Shown piece after piece: positions 15,120-24,206 of a stretch of 64,000 nucleotides of DNA. The first letter of the stretch is position 1; every line of letters begins with the position of its first letter. The stretch is from Amycolatopsis sp. FDAARGOS 1241 (lineage in GTDB: Bacteria; Actinomycetota; Actinomycetes; Mycobacteriales; Pseudonocardiaceae). Both the position numbers and the translations under genes were made by a program. The stretch lies in assembly GCF_016889705.1 (NCBI RefSeq), contig NZ_CP069526.1, positions 9,266,001-9,330,000 of the forward strand. Reading direction: 5' to 3'. A model generated the notes under the pieces. That model was not told the DNA's origin. It worked only from the letters and a program-made list of their open reading frames with translations, and made no database searches.

Positions 15120-17204
15120 GTGTCCCTGGAGCGCGGGCGACTGCTGCCCCTGTTCACCACCCACCCCGGCGGCCGATCTCGCCTCACGTGCGAGTACCGC
15201 TGCGGCAACGCGTGTTCACAGGAAGCCCCGAACCCCTCGGGCAACGAGTACTTCGGCGACGTCGCCAAGAGCGTCTCGCGCCGCGGTGTGTTCAAGGCCG
15301 GCGCGGTGATGGCCGCGGCCGCGGGCGGGTTCGCCGCGCTGTCGGGCACCGCCACCGCGGCGCCCGCGAAGGACGACGGCCACGGCGGCGGGCACCAGCG
15401 GCCGGTTCCCGGCACGGACTTCGACGCGGTGCCGCCGAACAAGCACGACCGCGTCAGCATCCCCGAAGGCTACGACCAGCACGTGGTGATCCGCTGGGGC
15501 GAGGCCGTGGTGCCGGGCGCGCCGAAGTTCGACTTCCACAAGCAGACGACGGCCGCGCAGGCCAAGCAGTTCGGCTACAACAACGACTTCGTCGGCCTGA
15601 TCCCGCAGGACTCCCTCGGGCTGCGCAACTTGCTCGTCGTCAACCACGAGTACACGACCGAGGTCCACCTGTTCCCGGCCGAGCAGTACGACCCCGCGAA
15701 CCCGACCGAGGAGCAGGTGAAGATCGCGTGGGCGGCCCACGGTCTGTCCGTGGTCCAGACCGCGCGCGACCCGATCGGCGGCGCACTGCGCACGGTGGCG
15801 AGTCCGCTCAACCGCCGCATCACGCTCGACACGATCTTGGAGGTGTGCGGGCCGGCGGCCGGCTCGAAGTACCTCAAGACGTCGGCCGACCCTTCGGGCA
15901 CACGCGTGCGTGGCACGCAGAACAACTGCTCCGGCGGGGTCACGCCGTGGGGCACCGTGCTCTCGGGTGAGGAGAACTTCCACCAGTACTTCGCCAACGC
16001 CGACAAGTTGACGGACCCGGAGCAGGCCGCGCGGCTCAGGCGCTACGTGATCGGCACCGGCGAGAGCACGCGCAAGTGGGAGCGCTTCGACAAGCGCTGG
16101 GACGTCGCCGAGGAGCCCAACGAGCCCAACCGGTTCGGCTGGGTCGTGGAGATCGACCCGGACGACCCGCACTCCACGCCGATCAAGCACACCGCACTCG
16201 GCCGCTTCAAGCACGAGGCCGCGAACGTGAAGATCACCGCCGACGGCCGCGTCGCCGTGTACTCCGGCGACGACGAGCGGTTCGAGTACATCTACAAGTT
16301 CGTGTCGAAGGGCAAGTACAAGAAGGGCAACTCCGCCCAGGCTCGGCGCCACAACTCGGCGCTGCTCGACGACGGCACGCTGTACGTCGCGAAGTTCACC
16401 GGCGACAGCCCGGCCGCGGAGATCGGCGGCACCGGCAAGCTCCCGGCCGACGGCGAGTTCGACGGCGCCGGCGAGTGGCTCCCGTTGGCGAGCGGGAACA
16501 AGTCCTTTGTGGAGGGTTTCACCGCTGAGGAGGTGTACGTCTTCACGCGCCAGGCGGCCGACAAGGCGGGCGCCACCAAGATGGACCGGCCCGAGGACAT
16601 CGAGCCCAACCCCGTCAACGGCCGGATCTACGCCGCGCTCAACAACAAAACCGACCGCGGCGCGGCGGGCAAGGCGGGCGTCGACGAAGCGAACCCGCGC
16701 GTGGGCAACAAAAACGGCCACGTGCTCGAGTGGGAAGAGGCTCGTGGCGACGCGGCGTCGACCCGGTTTTCCTGGCGGCTGCTGCTCGTCTGCGGTGACC
16801 CGGCCACGGCCGACACCTACTTCGGCGGTTTCCCGAAGAACCAGGTCAGCCCGATCTCGTGCCCGGACAACGTCGCGTTCGACCCGCACGGCAACCTGTG
16901 GCTCTCCACCGACGGCAACACGCTCGGCGCGAACGACGGCCTGTTCTCCGTGCCCGTCTCGGGCCCGGAACGCGGGCACGTGAAGCAGTTCCTGTCCGCG
17001 CCGGTGGGCGCGGAGACGTGCGGGCCGGTCGTCACCGACCACCGCGTGCTCGTCGCCGTGCAGCACCCGGGTGAGAACGCCGCGAGTTCCGCCAGTCCGT
17101 CGTCGCACTGGCCCGACGGTGGCACCACGCAGCCGCGGCCGTCGATCGTTTCGGTGTGGCGCAAGGGCCGCTTCGGTCTCGCCGGCCGCATCGGCGTGCG
17201 GTAA
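15120..17204 (+). CDS. Tat-exported PhoX-family phosphatase (DUF839)
   Basis: A 694-residue protein of the PhoX/DUF839 family, calcium- and iron-dependent alkaline phosphatases with a beta-propeller fold. A twin-arginine signal, SRRGVFKAGAVMAAAAGGFAAL, starts about 52 residues in, after the acidic, Cys-containing pre-region typical of the actinobacterial group (LTCEYRCGNACSQ). The mature part contains NHEYTTEVHLF, the NNCSGGVTPWGTVLSGEENF metal and active-site stretch, EDIEPNPVNGRIYAALNN and PDNVAFDPHGNLWLSTDGN. GTG at 15120 was chosen because GGAGG lies four bases before it and no conserved sequence lies upstream. It would release phosphate from organic phosphoesters outside the cell. No PHO box is obvious. 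Confidence 0.9.
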   Translation: MSLERGRLLPLFTTHPGGRSRLTCEYRCGNACSQEAPNPSGNEYFGDVAKSVSRRGVFKAGAVMAAAAGGFAALSGTATAAPAKDDGHGGGHQRPVPGTDFDAVPPNKHDRVSIPEGYDQHVVIRWGEAVVPGAPKFDFHKQTTAAQAKQFGYNNDFVGLIPQDSLGLRNLLVVNHEYTTEVHLFPAEQYDPANPTEEQVKIAWAAHGLSVVQTARDPIGGALRTVASPLNRRITLDTILEVCGPAAGSKYLKTSADPSGTRVRGTQNNCSGGVTPWGTVLSGEENFHQYFANADKLTDPEQAARLRRYVIGTGESTRKWERFDKRWDVAEEPNEPNRFGWVVEIDPDDPHSTPIKHTALGRFKHEAANVKITADGRVAVYSGDDERFEYIYKFVSKGKYKKGNSAQARRHNSALLDDGTLYVAKFTGDSPAAEIGGTGKLPADGEFDGAGEWLPLASGNKSFVEGFTAEEVYVFTRQAADKAGATKMDRPEDIEPNPVNGRIYAALNNKTDRGAAGKAGVDEANPRVGNKNGHVLEWEEARGDAASTRFSWRLLLVCGDPATADTYFGGFPKNQVSPISCPDNVAFDPHGNLWLSTDGNTLGANDGLFSVPVSGPERGHVKQFLSAPVGAETCGPVVTDHRVLVAVQHPGENAASSASPSSHWPDGGTTQPRPSIVSVWRKGRFGLAGRIGVR

Positions 17205-17260
17205 CTCTTTGGGGTGTTTCCCGCTGCGCGGGCCCGGGGCGGGGCAATAGCGTCGGGCCC

Positions 17261-18685
17261 GTGAGGCGGGTTGGGAAAGTCGCGATCGGACGTTCGGCGG
17301 GCGCGTCGGCCTGTACCTTCGTGCTGGCGGGCGCGCTCGTCGTCGTCCTCCCCGGGGTCTTCTCCGGCAGCGCGGCACCGGTCGCTTCCGCGAACAGAGT
17401 CGCGCCCGCGTGCGGAGGCGTGGCCCCGAACCCGAGCGTCGAGCAGACGACCGAGGCCGGCGGCGCGCCGCAGGGGTACCTGTTCACCCCCGCCGCGCCC
17501 GTGCCGCGCAGCACGCCGCCGGACAAGGTGCCGAAGCTCGTCACCGACAGCGCGCACGCGACGGACGGCAAGCTGAACGCGCAGATCCAGACGCCCGACG
17601 GCCGCGTCAGCTCCGCGAGCCAGACGCTGCCCGCCGCGCCTGGCTCCGTCTTCACGCTCTCGGCGTACACGGGTTCCGTCGGCTCGGCCCTGTCCGAGCG
17701 CGGGAACGCGCAGTCGGCCGGCCTGCGCTTCACGGATGCCACGGGCCGGACGCTGCTGGAGAAGGCGCAGGACGTCACGCACGACGTGACCTCGGACGGC
17801 AAGCTGGCGCGCCAGGACTTCCCGGCGCAGACGGCGCCCGAGAAGACGGCGAACGTCACCTTCTTCGCCAGCACCAACCACAACTGGGTGCTGTGGGACT
17901 GCGTCGACCTGCAGGAAGCGGCGTACACGGTGAAGGAAGAGGTGCAGAACCCCATCACCGGCGAATGGGGTGCGTCCGCGACCATCCCGGCCGGCGAAAC
18001 CGCGCACTACCGCACGACTGTGACGAACTCGGGCACGGCACCACTGACCGGCGTGCTCGTGAAGGACTCGTGGTGCACGGGCCTGCCGGGGGCGTTCGAC
18101 CTGGCGCCCGGTGCGTCGCGACAGCTGCCGTGCGACCACCCGAACCTGGCCGAGAACGACACGGGCCACGTCAACAAGGTCACCGTCACCGGCGTCAAGG
18201 CGCCGAGCGGTCCGCTCACCGACCAGACGGCGACCGCGTCGATCACCGTGACTCCCCTGCCGCTGATCGACAAGGTCGGCGACCGCGCGTGGCGCGACGA
18301 CAACCGCAACGGCTTGCAGGACGACGGCGAGCCGGGCGTGCCCGACATCCCCGTGACGCTGAAAGACGGCGCCGGCAGCACGCTCGCGGCCACGAAAACC
18401 GGCGCCGACGGCACGTACGCCTTCGACAAGCGCAAGGACGGCACGTACCAGGTGTGCTTCGACGTTTCGCACCTGCCGGACGGGCTGACCGTCACGAAGG
18501 CCGCGGCCGGTGACCCGGCCAAGGACTCGGACGCCGACACCACAACCGGCTGCACAGCGGCGTTCACGCTGGGCGGCGACCACCGCGAGAACCTCGACGA
18601 GGACCTCGGCCTGGCGCCGCCACCCCCGCCGCCTCCGGCGCCGGCCCCGAGTTCGACGACACCCCCGCCCCCGCCGACCCCCTGA
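17261..18685 (+). CDS. Secreted protein with SdrD-type B domain
   Basis: A 474-residue exported protein. An N-terminal hydrophobic signal (about residues 9-35, ending ASA) is followed by a beta-rich region of about 180 residues with few recognisable features. A DUF11-like repeat (about 245-345, containing NPITGEWGASATIPAGETAHYRT) comes next. A single SdrD B-like calcium-binding domain (about 352-460, GDRAWRDDNRNGLQDDGEPGVPDI) is then followed by a Pro-rich tail. There is no LPxTG motif or terminal membrane anchor, so it is probably released or held non-covalently. GTG at 17261 lacks a ribosome binding site and may be leaderless. A role in surface adhesion or matrix is inferred from the domain only. 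Confidence 0.82.
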   Translation: MRRVGKVAIGRSAGASACTFVLAGALVVVLPGVFSGSAAPVASANRVAPACGGVAPNPSVEQTTEAGGAPQGYLFTPAAPVPRSTPPDKVPKLVTDSAHATDGKLNAQIQTPDGRVSSASQTLPAAPGSVFTLSAYTGSVGSALSERGNAQSAGLRFTDATGRTLLEKAQDVTHDVTSDGKLARQDFPAQTAPEKTANVTFFASTNHNWVLWDCVDLQEAAYTVKEEVQNPITGEWGASATIPAGETAHYRTTVTNSGTAPLTGVLVKDSWCTGLPGAFDLAPGASRQLPCDHPNLAENDTGHVNKVTVTGVKAPSGPLTDQTATASITVTPLPLIDKVGDRAWRDDNRNGLQDDGEPGVPDIPVTLKDGAGSTLAATKTGADGTYAFDKRKDGTYQVCFDVSHLPDGLTVTKAAAGDPAKDSDADTTTGCTAAFTLGGDHRENLDEDLGLAPPPPPPPAPAPSSTTPPPPPTP

Positions 18686-18754
18686 ACGGCTCTGCCCGTT
18701 CCACCGGCTGCCCGAGTGGGAGACTGGCGAGGCGAGGAGTCGGGGAGAGGGGCC

Positions 18755-20425
18755 ATGACCACTGCTGCACCTGCCACCACTACCGGCGTGGCGCCTGCGA
18801 AGCCGTGGTTCAGACACCCCACCAGCTGGCTCATCGCCGCCACGCTGATCGTCTACGCGTACCTCGCGTGGCGGCGGCGCTGGATGTCGGACGACGGGCT
18901 GCTGGTGCTGCGCACCGTCCGGCAGATTCTGGCCGGGCACGGGCCGGTGTTCAACATCGGCGAGCGCGTCGAAGCCAGCACGAGCCCGCTGTGGACGTGG
19001 CTGCTGGCCGGGATCGGCACGATCCCGGGGCCGGCGCTGGAGTGGCTGTCGGTGGTCACCGGCTTGGTGTGCGCGGTCGCGGGACTCTTCTTCGCGATGG
19101 ACGGCGCGCGCCGGCTCTACGGCGGCCCGGTCGTGCCGGCGGGCGCGCTGATCGTGTGCGCGCTGCCGCCGTTCCGCGACTTCGCGACGTCCGGCCTCGA
19201 AACGGGGCTGGCGATGCTGTGGCTCGGGCTCACGTGGTGGCTGCTCGTGCGCGGCAAGGCGGCGAAGACGACGGCGTTCGTGATCGGGCTGGGTGTGCTC
19301 GTGCGTCCGGACCTGGCGTTGTTCAGCATCGTCGCGTTCGCCGCGCTGGTGCTGCTGCGGCGGCCGTCGCTGCGGGCGGGGTTCGGCTGGCTCGGGGTCG
19401 GGCTCGCGTTGCCGGTCGCGTACCAGGTGTTCCGGATGGGCTACTACGGCCTGCTGGTGCCGAACACGGCGCTGGCCAAGGAAGCCGGCGAAGCCAACTG
19501 GCCGCGCGGCTTCGCGTATTTGCTGGACCTCATCGACCCGTACTACCTGTGGCTGTCGCTGCCGTTGCTGGCGGTCGCCGCGTACCTGAGCCGGAAGTCG
19601 CGGATCCTCACGCTCGCGCCGGTGGCCGGCGCGGTGCTATTGGCCGCGTACGTCGTGCGGGTCGGCGGGGATTTCATGCACGGCCGGATGCTGCTGCCCG
19701 CGTTGTTCACGCTGCTGCTGCCGGTGATGGCGCTGCCGTGGACGCGGCGGACTTTCGCGCTGCTGGCGGGGGTGGCCGTGTGGTCGGTGGCCGCGGCGGG
19801 GTGGTTGCGCGTGCCGTACGAGAACCTCCATTCGGCCGTCGGGGTCACGGACGAACGGGCGTACTGGTCGTGGGCGACGGGCAACGCGCACCCGGTACTG
19901 GCGGCGGACTTCATGGGTGAGCCGGTGATGCGCGCGGCCGTGGCGGCCACCGATGCGACGCACTCGCCGGCCGTGCTCGTGTACAGCTACGGGGAGAAGC
20001 GCTGGTACACGTTCCCGACGGACCGGCCGTACGTGACGCTCGCGGCCGACAGCATGGGCGCGATCAGCAACCTGGTGCCGCTCGACGTCCGCATCCACGA
20101 CGGCTACGGCCTGGCCGGCGACCTCGGCTCGCACTCCACGTCGATCCCCGGCGGGCGGCCGGGCCACTCGAAGTGGCTCACGGCGGCGTGGGAGATCGCC
20201 GACGCGGGCCGCGGCGACGTCGCGGTCGACGGGCAGGTCCACGTGTACCCACCGTCGGAAATCGAAGCGGCGCGGCAGGCGTTGCGCTGCCAGGGCGAGC
20301 AGGACGTGCTGACGTCGACGCGCTCGCCGCTCACGTTCGGTCGCTTCGTCGACAACTTCGCCGGTTCGGTGAGCCGCACGGGCATCCGTTTCGACCGCGA
20401 CCCCCGAGCGGCCGCCGCCTGCTGA
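18755..20425 (+). CDS. aftB: AftB-family terminal arabinofuranosyltransferase-like GT-C enzyme
   Basis: A 556-residue polytopic glycosyltransferase. It contains the stretches that I recognise from mycobacterial AftB (Rv3805c): SDDGLLVLRTVRQILAGHGP, the acidic loop GERVEASTSPLW, PPFRDFATSGLETGL, FRMGYYGLLVPNTALAKEA and VRVGGDFMHGRMLLPA. AftB adds terminal beta-(1-2)-arabinofuranose from decaprenyl-phospho-arabinose to arabinogalactan and lipoarabinomannan outside the membrane. About nine to ten membrane helices precede a C-terminal periplasmic domain (about 385-556). The ATG at 18755 is preceded by GGGAGAGG. AftB usually lies in the cell-wall arabinan cluster; here no arabinan gene is adjacent, so this may be a paralogue with another acceptor. 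Confidence 0.8.
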   Translation: MTTAAPATTTGVAPAKPWFRHPTSWLIAATLIVYAYLAWRRRWMSDDGLLVLRTVRQILAGHGPVFNIGERVEASTSPLWTWLLAGIGTIPGPALEWLSVVTGLVCAVAGLFFAMDGARRLYGGPVVPAGALIVCALPPFRDFATSGLETGLAMLWLGLTWWLLVRGKAAKTTAFVIGLGVLVRPDLALFSIVAFAALVLLRRPSLRAGFGWLGVGLALPVAYQVFRMGYYGLLVPNTALAKEAGEANWPRGFAYLLDLIDPYYLWLSLPLLAVAAYLSRKSRILTLAPVAGAVLLAAYVVRVGGDFMHGRMLLPALFTLLLPVMALPWTRRTFALLAGVAVWSVAAAGWLRVPYENLHSAVGVTDERAYWSWATGNAHPVLAADFMGEPVMRAAVAATDATHSPAVLVYSYGEKRWYTFPTDRPYVTLAADSMGAISNLVPLDVRIHDGYGLAGDLGSHSTSIPGGRPGHSKWLTAAWEIADAGRGDVAVDGQVHVYPPSEIEAARQALRCQGEQDVLTSTRSPLTFGRFVDNFAGSVSRTGIRFDRDPRAAAAC

Positions 20426-20442
20426 CGCCTACGGTGGATCGC

Positions 20443-21120
20443 ATGACCGATCTTCCCCTCGCCCTGGTCACCGGTGCCTCCCGTGGCATCGGCGCCGCCG
20501 TCGCCCACCAGCTCGCCCCGACCCACCGGCTCCTGCTGGGCGGGCGCGATGAGGCCGCGCTCGGGAAGGTGGCCGCCGAACTGCCGGGCGCCGAGCCGTG
20601 GCGGGTCGACCTGACGGACACCGCGTCACTGGCGGAAGCCGCGGCGCGGATCGATCGCCTCGACGTGCTCGTCCACTCCGCGGGCGCCGCCGCGCTGAAC
20701 CGCATCGCCGACGCGACCGCCGAAGACTGGCGCGTGAACTACGAGGTCAACGTGGTCGCCGTCGCCGAGCTGACGCGCCTGCTGCTGCCCGCCCTGCGCG
20801 CCGCCCGGGGCCACGTCGTCGTCATCAACTCCGGTTCCGGCCGCACCGCCCGCGCGGGCTGGGGTCCGTACGCCGCATCGAAGTTCGCCGTCCGCGCCTT
20901 CGCCGACGCCCTCCGCGAAGAGGAGGCGGATCTGCGCGTCACCACCGTCTACCCGGGCCGCACCGACACGGACATGCAGCGCTCCGTCATCGAGCACGAG
21001 GGCGGCGAGTACGACCCGAGCCGCTTCCTGCGCACGGATTCCGTCGCCACCGCTGTGCTGACGGCCGTGTCGGCCAGCCCGGAGGCCCACGTCACGGAGC
21101 TGATCCTCCGTCCGCGGTGA
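20443..21120 (+). CDS. Short-chain dehydrogenase/reductase
   Basis: A 225-residue classical SDR. The cofactor loop is TGASRGIG (residues 10-17), the NAG-equivalent is HSAGAAAL, and the catalytic serine (INSGSG) and YAASK place the Ser-Tyr-Lys set. A basic GGRDEAAL after beta-strand 2 suggests NADPH. It starts 17 bases after the AftB-like gene and ends one base before the stop of the convergent amidohydrolase. The substrate is unknown; the compact size fits small carbonyl reductases of the YdfG/CsgA type. Confidence 0.88.
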   Translation: MTDLPLALVTGASRGIGAAVAHQLAPTHRLLLGGRDEAALGKVAAELPGAEPWRVDLTDTASLAEAAARIDRLDVLVHSAGAAALNRIADATAEDWRVNYEVNVVAVAELTRLLLPALRAARGHVVVINSGSGRTARAGWGPYAASKFAVRAFADALREEEADLRVTTVYPGRTDTDMQRSVIEHEGGEYDPSRFLRTDSVATAVLTAVSASPEAHVTELILRPR

Positions 21121-21121
21121 C

Positions 21122-22429
21122 TCAGGCCCGCAGCCGCGCCGCGGTGTCGGCGGCCGAGGCCTGCACTTTCGCCCGGTCCACCCGCGTCGGCTCGGCGTCC
21201 ACGACGACCTGCTCGCCGGCGACCCACACGTCGCGGACGCGACGGGAACCGGCGGCCCACACGAGGTTCGACAGCAGCTGCTCGTCGGGCACGTCCAAGC
21301 CCGCCGCGAAGGCCGGGTCGTCGAGGTCGACGTGGACGAGGTCGGCCCAGCGACCCGGTTCGAGGGCGCCCAGGTCGGGGCGGCCGAGGGCCTCGGCGCC
21401 GCCGCGGGTCGCCATCAGCAGCACGTCCGCGGCGGTGAGGACCGTGGAATCGTTGGTGGCCAGGCGGGCCAGCATGGCCGTGAGCTGCAGCTCTTCCCAC
21501 AGGTCGAGGTCGTCGTTGGACGCGGGGCCGTCGGTGCCGAGGCCGATGGCCACCCCGGCGTCGCGGAGGTCCTTGATGCGCGCGATGCCGGACGCCAGCT
21601 TGGCGTTGGACCCCGGGCAGTGGGCCACGCCGACGCCACGCGCGGCGAACAGCGCGATGTCCTCGTCGGACAGGTGGATGGAATGCGCGGCGAGCGTCCG
21701 CCCGGCGAACACGCCCAGCGAGTCCAGCAGCCGGGGCACCGAGCCGTACTCCGCGCGCTGGGCGACGTCCTCGTTCGCGGCTTCGGCGACGTGGATCTGC
21801 ACCAGCGCGCCGCGCGCGGCGGCCGACTCCGCGGTGGCGCGCAACCCGTCCGGCTTCAGCATGTACGCCGAGTGCGGGCCGTAACCCAGCTCAACGCGGT
21901 CACCCGGGCCGAAGCGCAAGCCGTCGGCGTCGATCCAGCGGTCGATCGCTGCCAGGGACGTCTTCCAGTCCATCCCCGGCAGCTCGAGCACCGGCGGCGC
22001 CACGAGCACGCGCCCGCCCGTCGTCAGCACGGCGTCCACGAGCTGCTCGCCCTCGAAGTACATCTCGGCGCTGGTCGTGACGCCGTGGCGCAGCATCTCG
22101 ACGGAACCCAGCAGCATCCCCGCCCGGATGTCCTCCGGCCGCAACTTCGCCTCGGTCGGCCAGATGATCTCGCGCAGCCACCGCAACAGCGGCAGGTCGC
22201 CACCCATGCCGCGCAGCAGCGTCATCGGGCTGTGCGCGTGGGTGTTCACCAGTCCGGGCAGCAGGATCCCGCTGAGCCGCGTCTGCTCACCCGTGAACTC
22301 GGGCGCCTCCGCGGCCCGCCCCACGAACGCGATCCGCCCGGCATCGTCGACGTCCACGACGGCGTCGCGCAGCAGCGAGCAGGCGGGATCGGCGGGCAGG
22401 ACCACAGGTGCGTGGAAGCGGTGTGACAT
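21122..22429 (-). CDS. Amidohydrolase of the MtaD/SsnA (adenosine/methylthioadenosine deaminase-like) family
   Basis: A 435-residue metal-dependent deaminase of the ATZ/TRZ type. The metal site is formed by VNTHAHSP (about residues 61-68), HVAEA (about 215), AAHSIHL (about 244) and GTDGPASNDDLDLWEE (about 298). The last motif is characteristic of S-adenosylhomocysteine/methylthioadenosine deaminases and related guanine- or triazine-type deaminases. The N- and C-terminal strands form the usual urease-type beta-sandwich. A nucleoside or purine substrate is likely but not proven. It converges on the SDR, with one base between the stop codons. Confidence 0.87.
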   Translation of the reverse strand: MSHRFHAPVVLPADPACSLLRDAVVDVDDAGRIAFVGRAAEAPEFTGEQTRLSGILLPGLVNTHAHSPMTLLRGMGGDLPLLRWLREIIWPTEAKLRPEDIRAGMLLGSVEMLRHGVTTSAEMYFEGEQLVDAVLTTGGRVLVAPPVLELPGMDWKTSLAAIDRWIDADGLRFGPGDRVELGYGPHSAYMLKPDGLRATAESAAARGALVQIHVAEAANEDVAQRAEYGSVPRLLDSLGVFAGRTLAAHSIHLSDEDIALFAARGVGVAHCPGSNAKLASGIARIKDLRDAGVAIGLGTDGPASNDDLDLWEELQLTAMLARLATNDSTVLTAADVLLMATRGGAEALGRPDLGALEPGRWADLVHVDLDDPAFAAGLDVPDEQLLSNLVWAAGSRRVRDVWVAGEQVVVDAEPTRVDRAKVQASAADTAARLRA

Positions 22430-22463
22430 GCCGAGATATTACGGGCGTCCCGGACACCCGCGC

Positions 22464-22934
22464 TCACGGCGTCTTCTTGATCAGCTTCCCGTCCGCGCCG
22501 ACGACGAACCACAAGTTGTCCACGCCCTGGCCGTCGATGTCGCCCGGACCCTGGTCGCCGACGAAGTAGTACAGCGGCCACTTCCCGTACTTCGCCTGCT
22601 CGACACCCGGCGTTCGCTCGGTCGCCGCGAGCAGTTTCTGATCCGCGCCGTCGCCGGCCTTGAAATCCTTGCCGCCGGTGAGCGCGGGCCACGTTTCCAG
22701 GCACCCTTCCTTGCACGTGCTGATGCCCGAACTGTCATCCGCGAAGGCATAAAGGGTCCTTCCCGCGGAATCCGTGAGAATGGGCCCGACGCTGGACTGC
22801 CCGATGACCACATCCCCCGCCGGAGCGGGCGCCGAGCCCGCGGGTGCGGAAGCGGAACCGCTGGTCGTGGCCGTGCTGCACGCGGCGAGGGTGCCGAGCA
22901 GGGCAGCACCGGCCAGGACGATCGAGACACGCAT
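22464..22934 (-). CDS. Secreted lipoprotein of the COG4315 (YxFxxD) family
   Basis: A 156-residue lipoprotein. The signal peptide ends in the lipobox LAAC (cysteine at about residue 19) followed by a Ser/Ala/Pro linker. The mature part carries the repeat motif LYAFADDSSGISTCKEGCLETWPAL and its partner LYYFVGDQGPGDIDGQGVDNLWFVV, the pair that defines this family of unknown function. ATG at 22934 has GGAGGAG six bases before it. It is divergent from a CHRD protein across a hairpin-bearing 140-base gap. Both products are exported and may be co-regulated. Confidence 0.87.
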   Translation of the reverse strand: MRVSIVLAGAALLGTLAACSTATTSGSASAPAGSAPAPAGDVVIGQSSVGPILTDSAGRTLYAFADDSSGISTCKEGCLETWPALTGGKDFKAGDGADQKLLAATERTPGVEQAKYGKWPLYYFVGDQGPGDIDGQGVDNLWFVVGADGKLIKKTP

Positions 22935-22993
22935 GATGAACTCCTCCACCGATCACGTCGAATTCGCGACGACACACGGCAGTGGCGGCGAAA

Positions 22994-23021
22994 CGGTTCA
23001 GCCGGATTTTCCGCTGAACCG
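22994..23021. promoter_or_regulatory. Inverted repeat in divergent lipoprotein/CHRD promoter region
   Basis: CGGTTCAGC (22994-23002) and GCTGAACCG (23013-23021) form perfect 9-bp arms around an A/T-containing centre, midway between two divergent genes for exported proteins. It could be a shared operator or a leader hairpin of the CHRD message. Confidence 0.5.
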
Positions 23022-23074
23022 CTGCGCGCCCGGGTGCGTGTCCGACTGCGAATCCGTCGTGAAAGGACGAACCC

Positions 23075-24088
23075 ATGCGAGCACGAATCGCGATCGCGGC
23101 AGCGCTGACCGCCGGCCTCGGCCTCCTCGGTGCCGCCACGGCCACCGCCAGCCCGATGAGCACCGACCCGACTGCGCCGACCATGCCCGGCATGAGCATG
23201 GACATGCCGGGCATGAACATGCCGAGCCCGGGCACGCAGGCGAAAGCCAAACCCCCGGCCAGTCTCTCGGCCGCGATGCAGCGGTCGCAGCAGAAGCCGA
23301 TCTTCTTGCAGGCCAAGCTGACCGGCGCCAACGAGGTGCCGGTGGCGGGTAAACCCGCCGTCGGCGACCCGAAGGGCAGCGCCACGGGCATCGTCGAGGT
23401 GCAGGGGAACAAGGTCACCTACGCGTTCTCGTGGAAGGGCATCAGCGCCCCCACGCTCGGCCACATCCACGAGGGCGTCGCCGGCGTGAACGGGGACGTG
23501 AAGGTGCCGCTGTTCGGCACCCCGATGCCCGACACCGTCAACGCCGCGGCCGGCACCGCGACGATCACCGACCAGGCCACCGCCGACGGCCTGCGCAAGA
23601 ACCCGGCCGGCTTCTACCTCAACCTGCACACCAAGGAGTTCCCCGGCGGCGCCGTCCGTGGCCAGCTCAGCCCGCTGCGCTCCACGCCGGACATGCTGAA
23701 GCTGCTGCAGATCGGCGGCCTGCACGCGCTGATGTCGGGCTTCCAGGAGGTCAAGGCTGCCCCGGGCGAGCCGAAGGCCGGTGACCCGAAGGCCAACGCC
23801 GTCGCGTTCGTCCGCCCGAGCGGCACGCAGGTGTCGTTCTCCTTCGCGTGGTTCGGCTTCCAGCCCACCCTCGCGCACATCCACAAGGGCACCTTCGGCA
23901 AGAACGGCCCGGTCGTGGTGCCGCTGATCGGCACCACCGTGCCCGAGGGCGTCTTCGCCGTGTCCGGTACCGCGACCGGCCTCGACCGGGCGCTGGTGAG
24001 CGACATCGCCCGCCACCCGCTGTCGTACTACGCGAACCTGCACGACGCCGCCTTCCCCGGTGGCGCTGCGCGCGGCCAGCTCTTCTGA
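23075..24088 (+). CDS. Secreted two-domain CHRD protein with Met-rich linker
   Basis: A 337-residue exported protein with a cleavable signal (residues 1-26, ending TASA). A methionine-rich stretch, MPGMSMDMPGMNM (about 37-49), resembles copper- or silver-binding Met clusters. Two CHRD domains follow (about 78-205 and 222-337). Each has a GHIHEG or AHIHKG histidine pair, an NLHT or NLHD segment and the terminal PGGAVRGQL signature. CHRD domains occur in chordin and in bacterial secreted proteins of unknown biochemical role. It is divergent from a YxFxxD lipoprotein and ends at a strong terminator. A link to metal binding is inferred from composition only. Confidence 0.87.
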   Translation: MRARIAIAAALTAGLGLLGAATATASPMSTDPTAPTMPGMSMDMPGMNMPSPGTQAKAKPPASLSAAMQRSQQKPIFLQAKLTGANEVPVAGKPAVGDPKGSATGIVEVQGNKVTYAFSWKGISAPTLGHIHEGVAGVNGDVKVPLFGTPMPDTVNAAAGTATITDQATADGLRKNPAGFYLNLHTKEFPGGAVRGQLSPLRSTPDMLKLLQIGGLHALMSGFQEVKAAPGEPKAGDPKANAVAFVRPSGTQVSFSFAWFGFQPTLAHIHKGTFGKNGPVVVPLIGTTVPEGVFAVSGTATGLDRALVSDIARHPLSYYANLHDAAFPGGAARGQLF

Positions 24089-24104
24089 CCCCGCGTAACG
24101 GCAA

Positions 24105-24131
24105 GGGGCCGGCACACCACGTGCCGGCCCC
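24105..24131 (+). terminator. Terminator after CHRD gene
   Basis: An 11-bp stem, GGGGCCGGCAC with GTGCCGGCCCC, has an ACCAC loop and starts 17 bases after the CHRD stop codon. Confidence 0.8.
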
Positions 24132-24191
24132 GTGTCGTTGTGAAGAGTGTCGTTGTGAAGTGTGTCGTTGTGGAGAAAGTGGTTGGGAAGA
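24132..24191. repeat. 15-bp tandem minisatellite
   Basis: GTGTCGTTGTGAAGA recurs with 15-base spacing at 24132, 24147 and 24162, with a decayed fourth copy at 24177. It fills the gap between the CHRD terminator and the end of the convergent response-regulator gene. Confidence 0.85.
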
Positions 24192-24206
24192 GTGCCGTCC
24201 GGAGAC

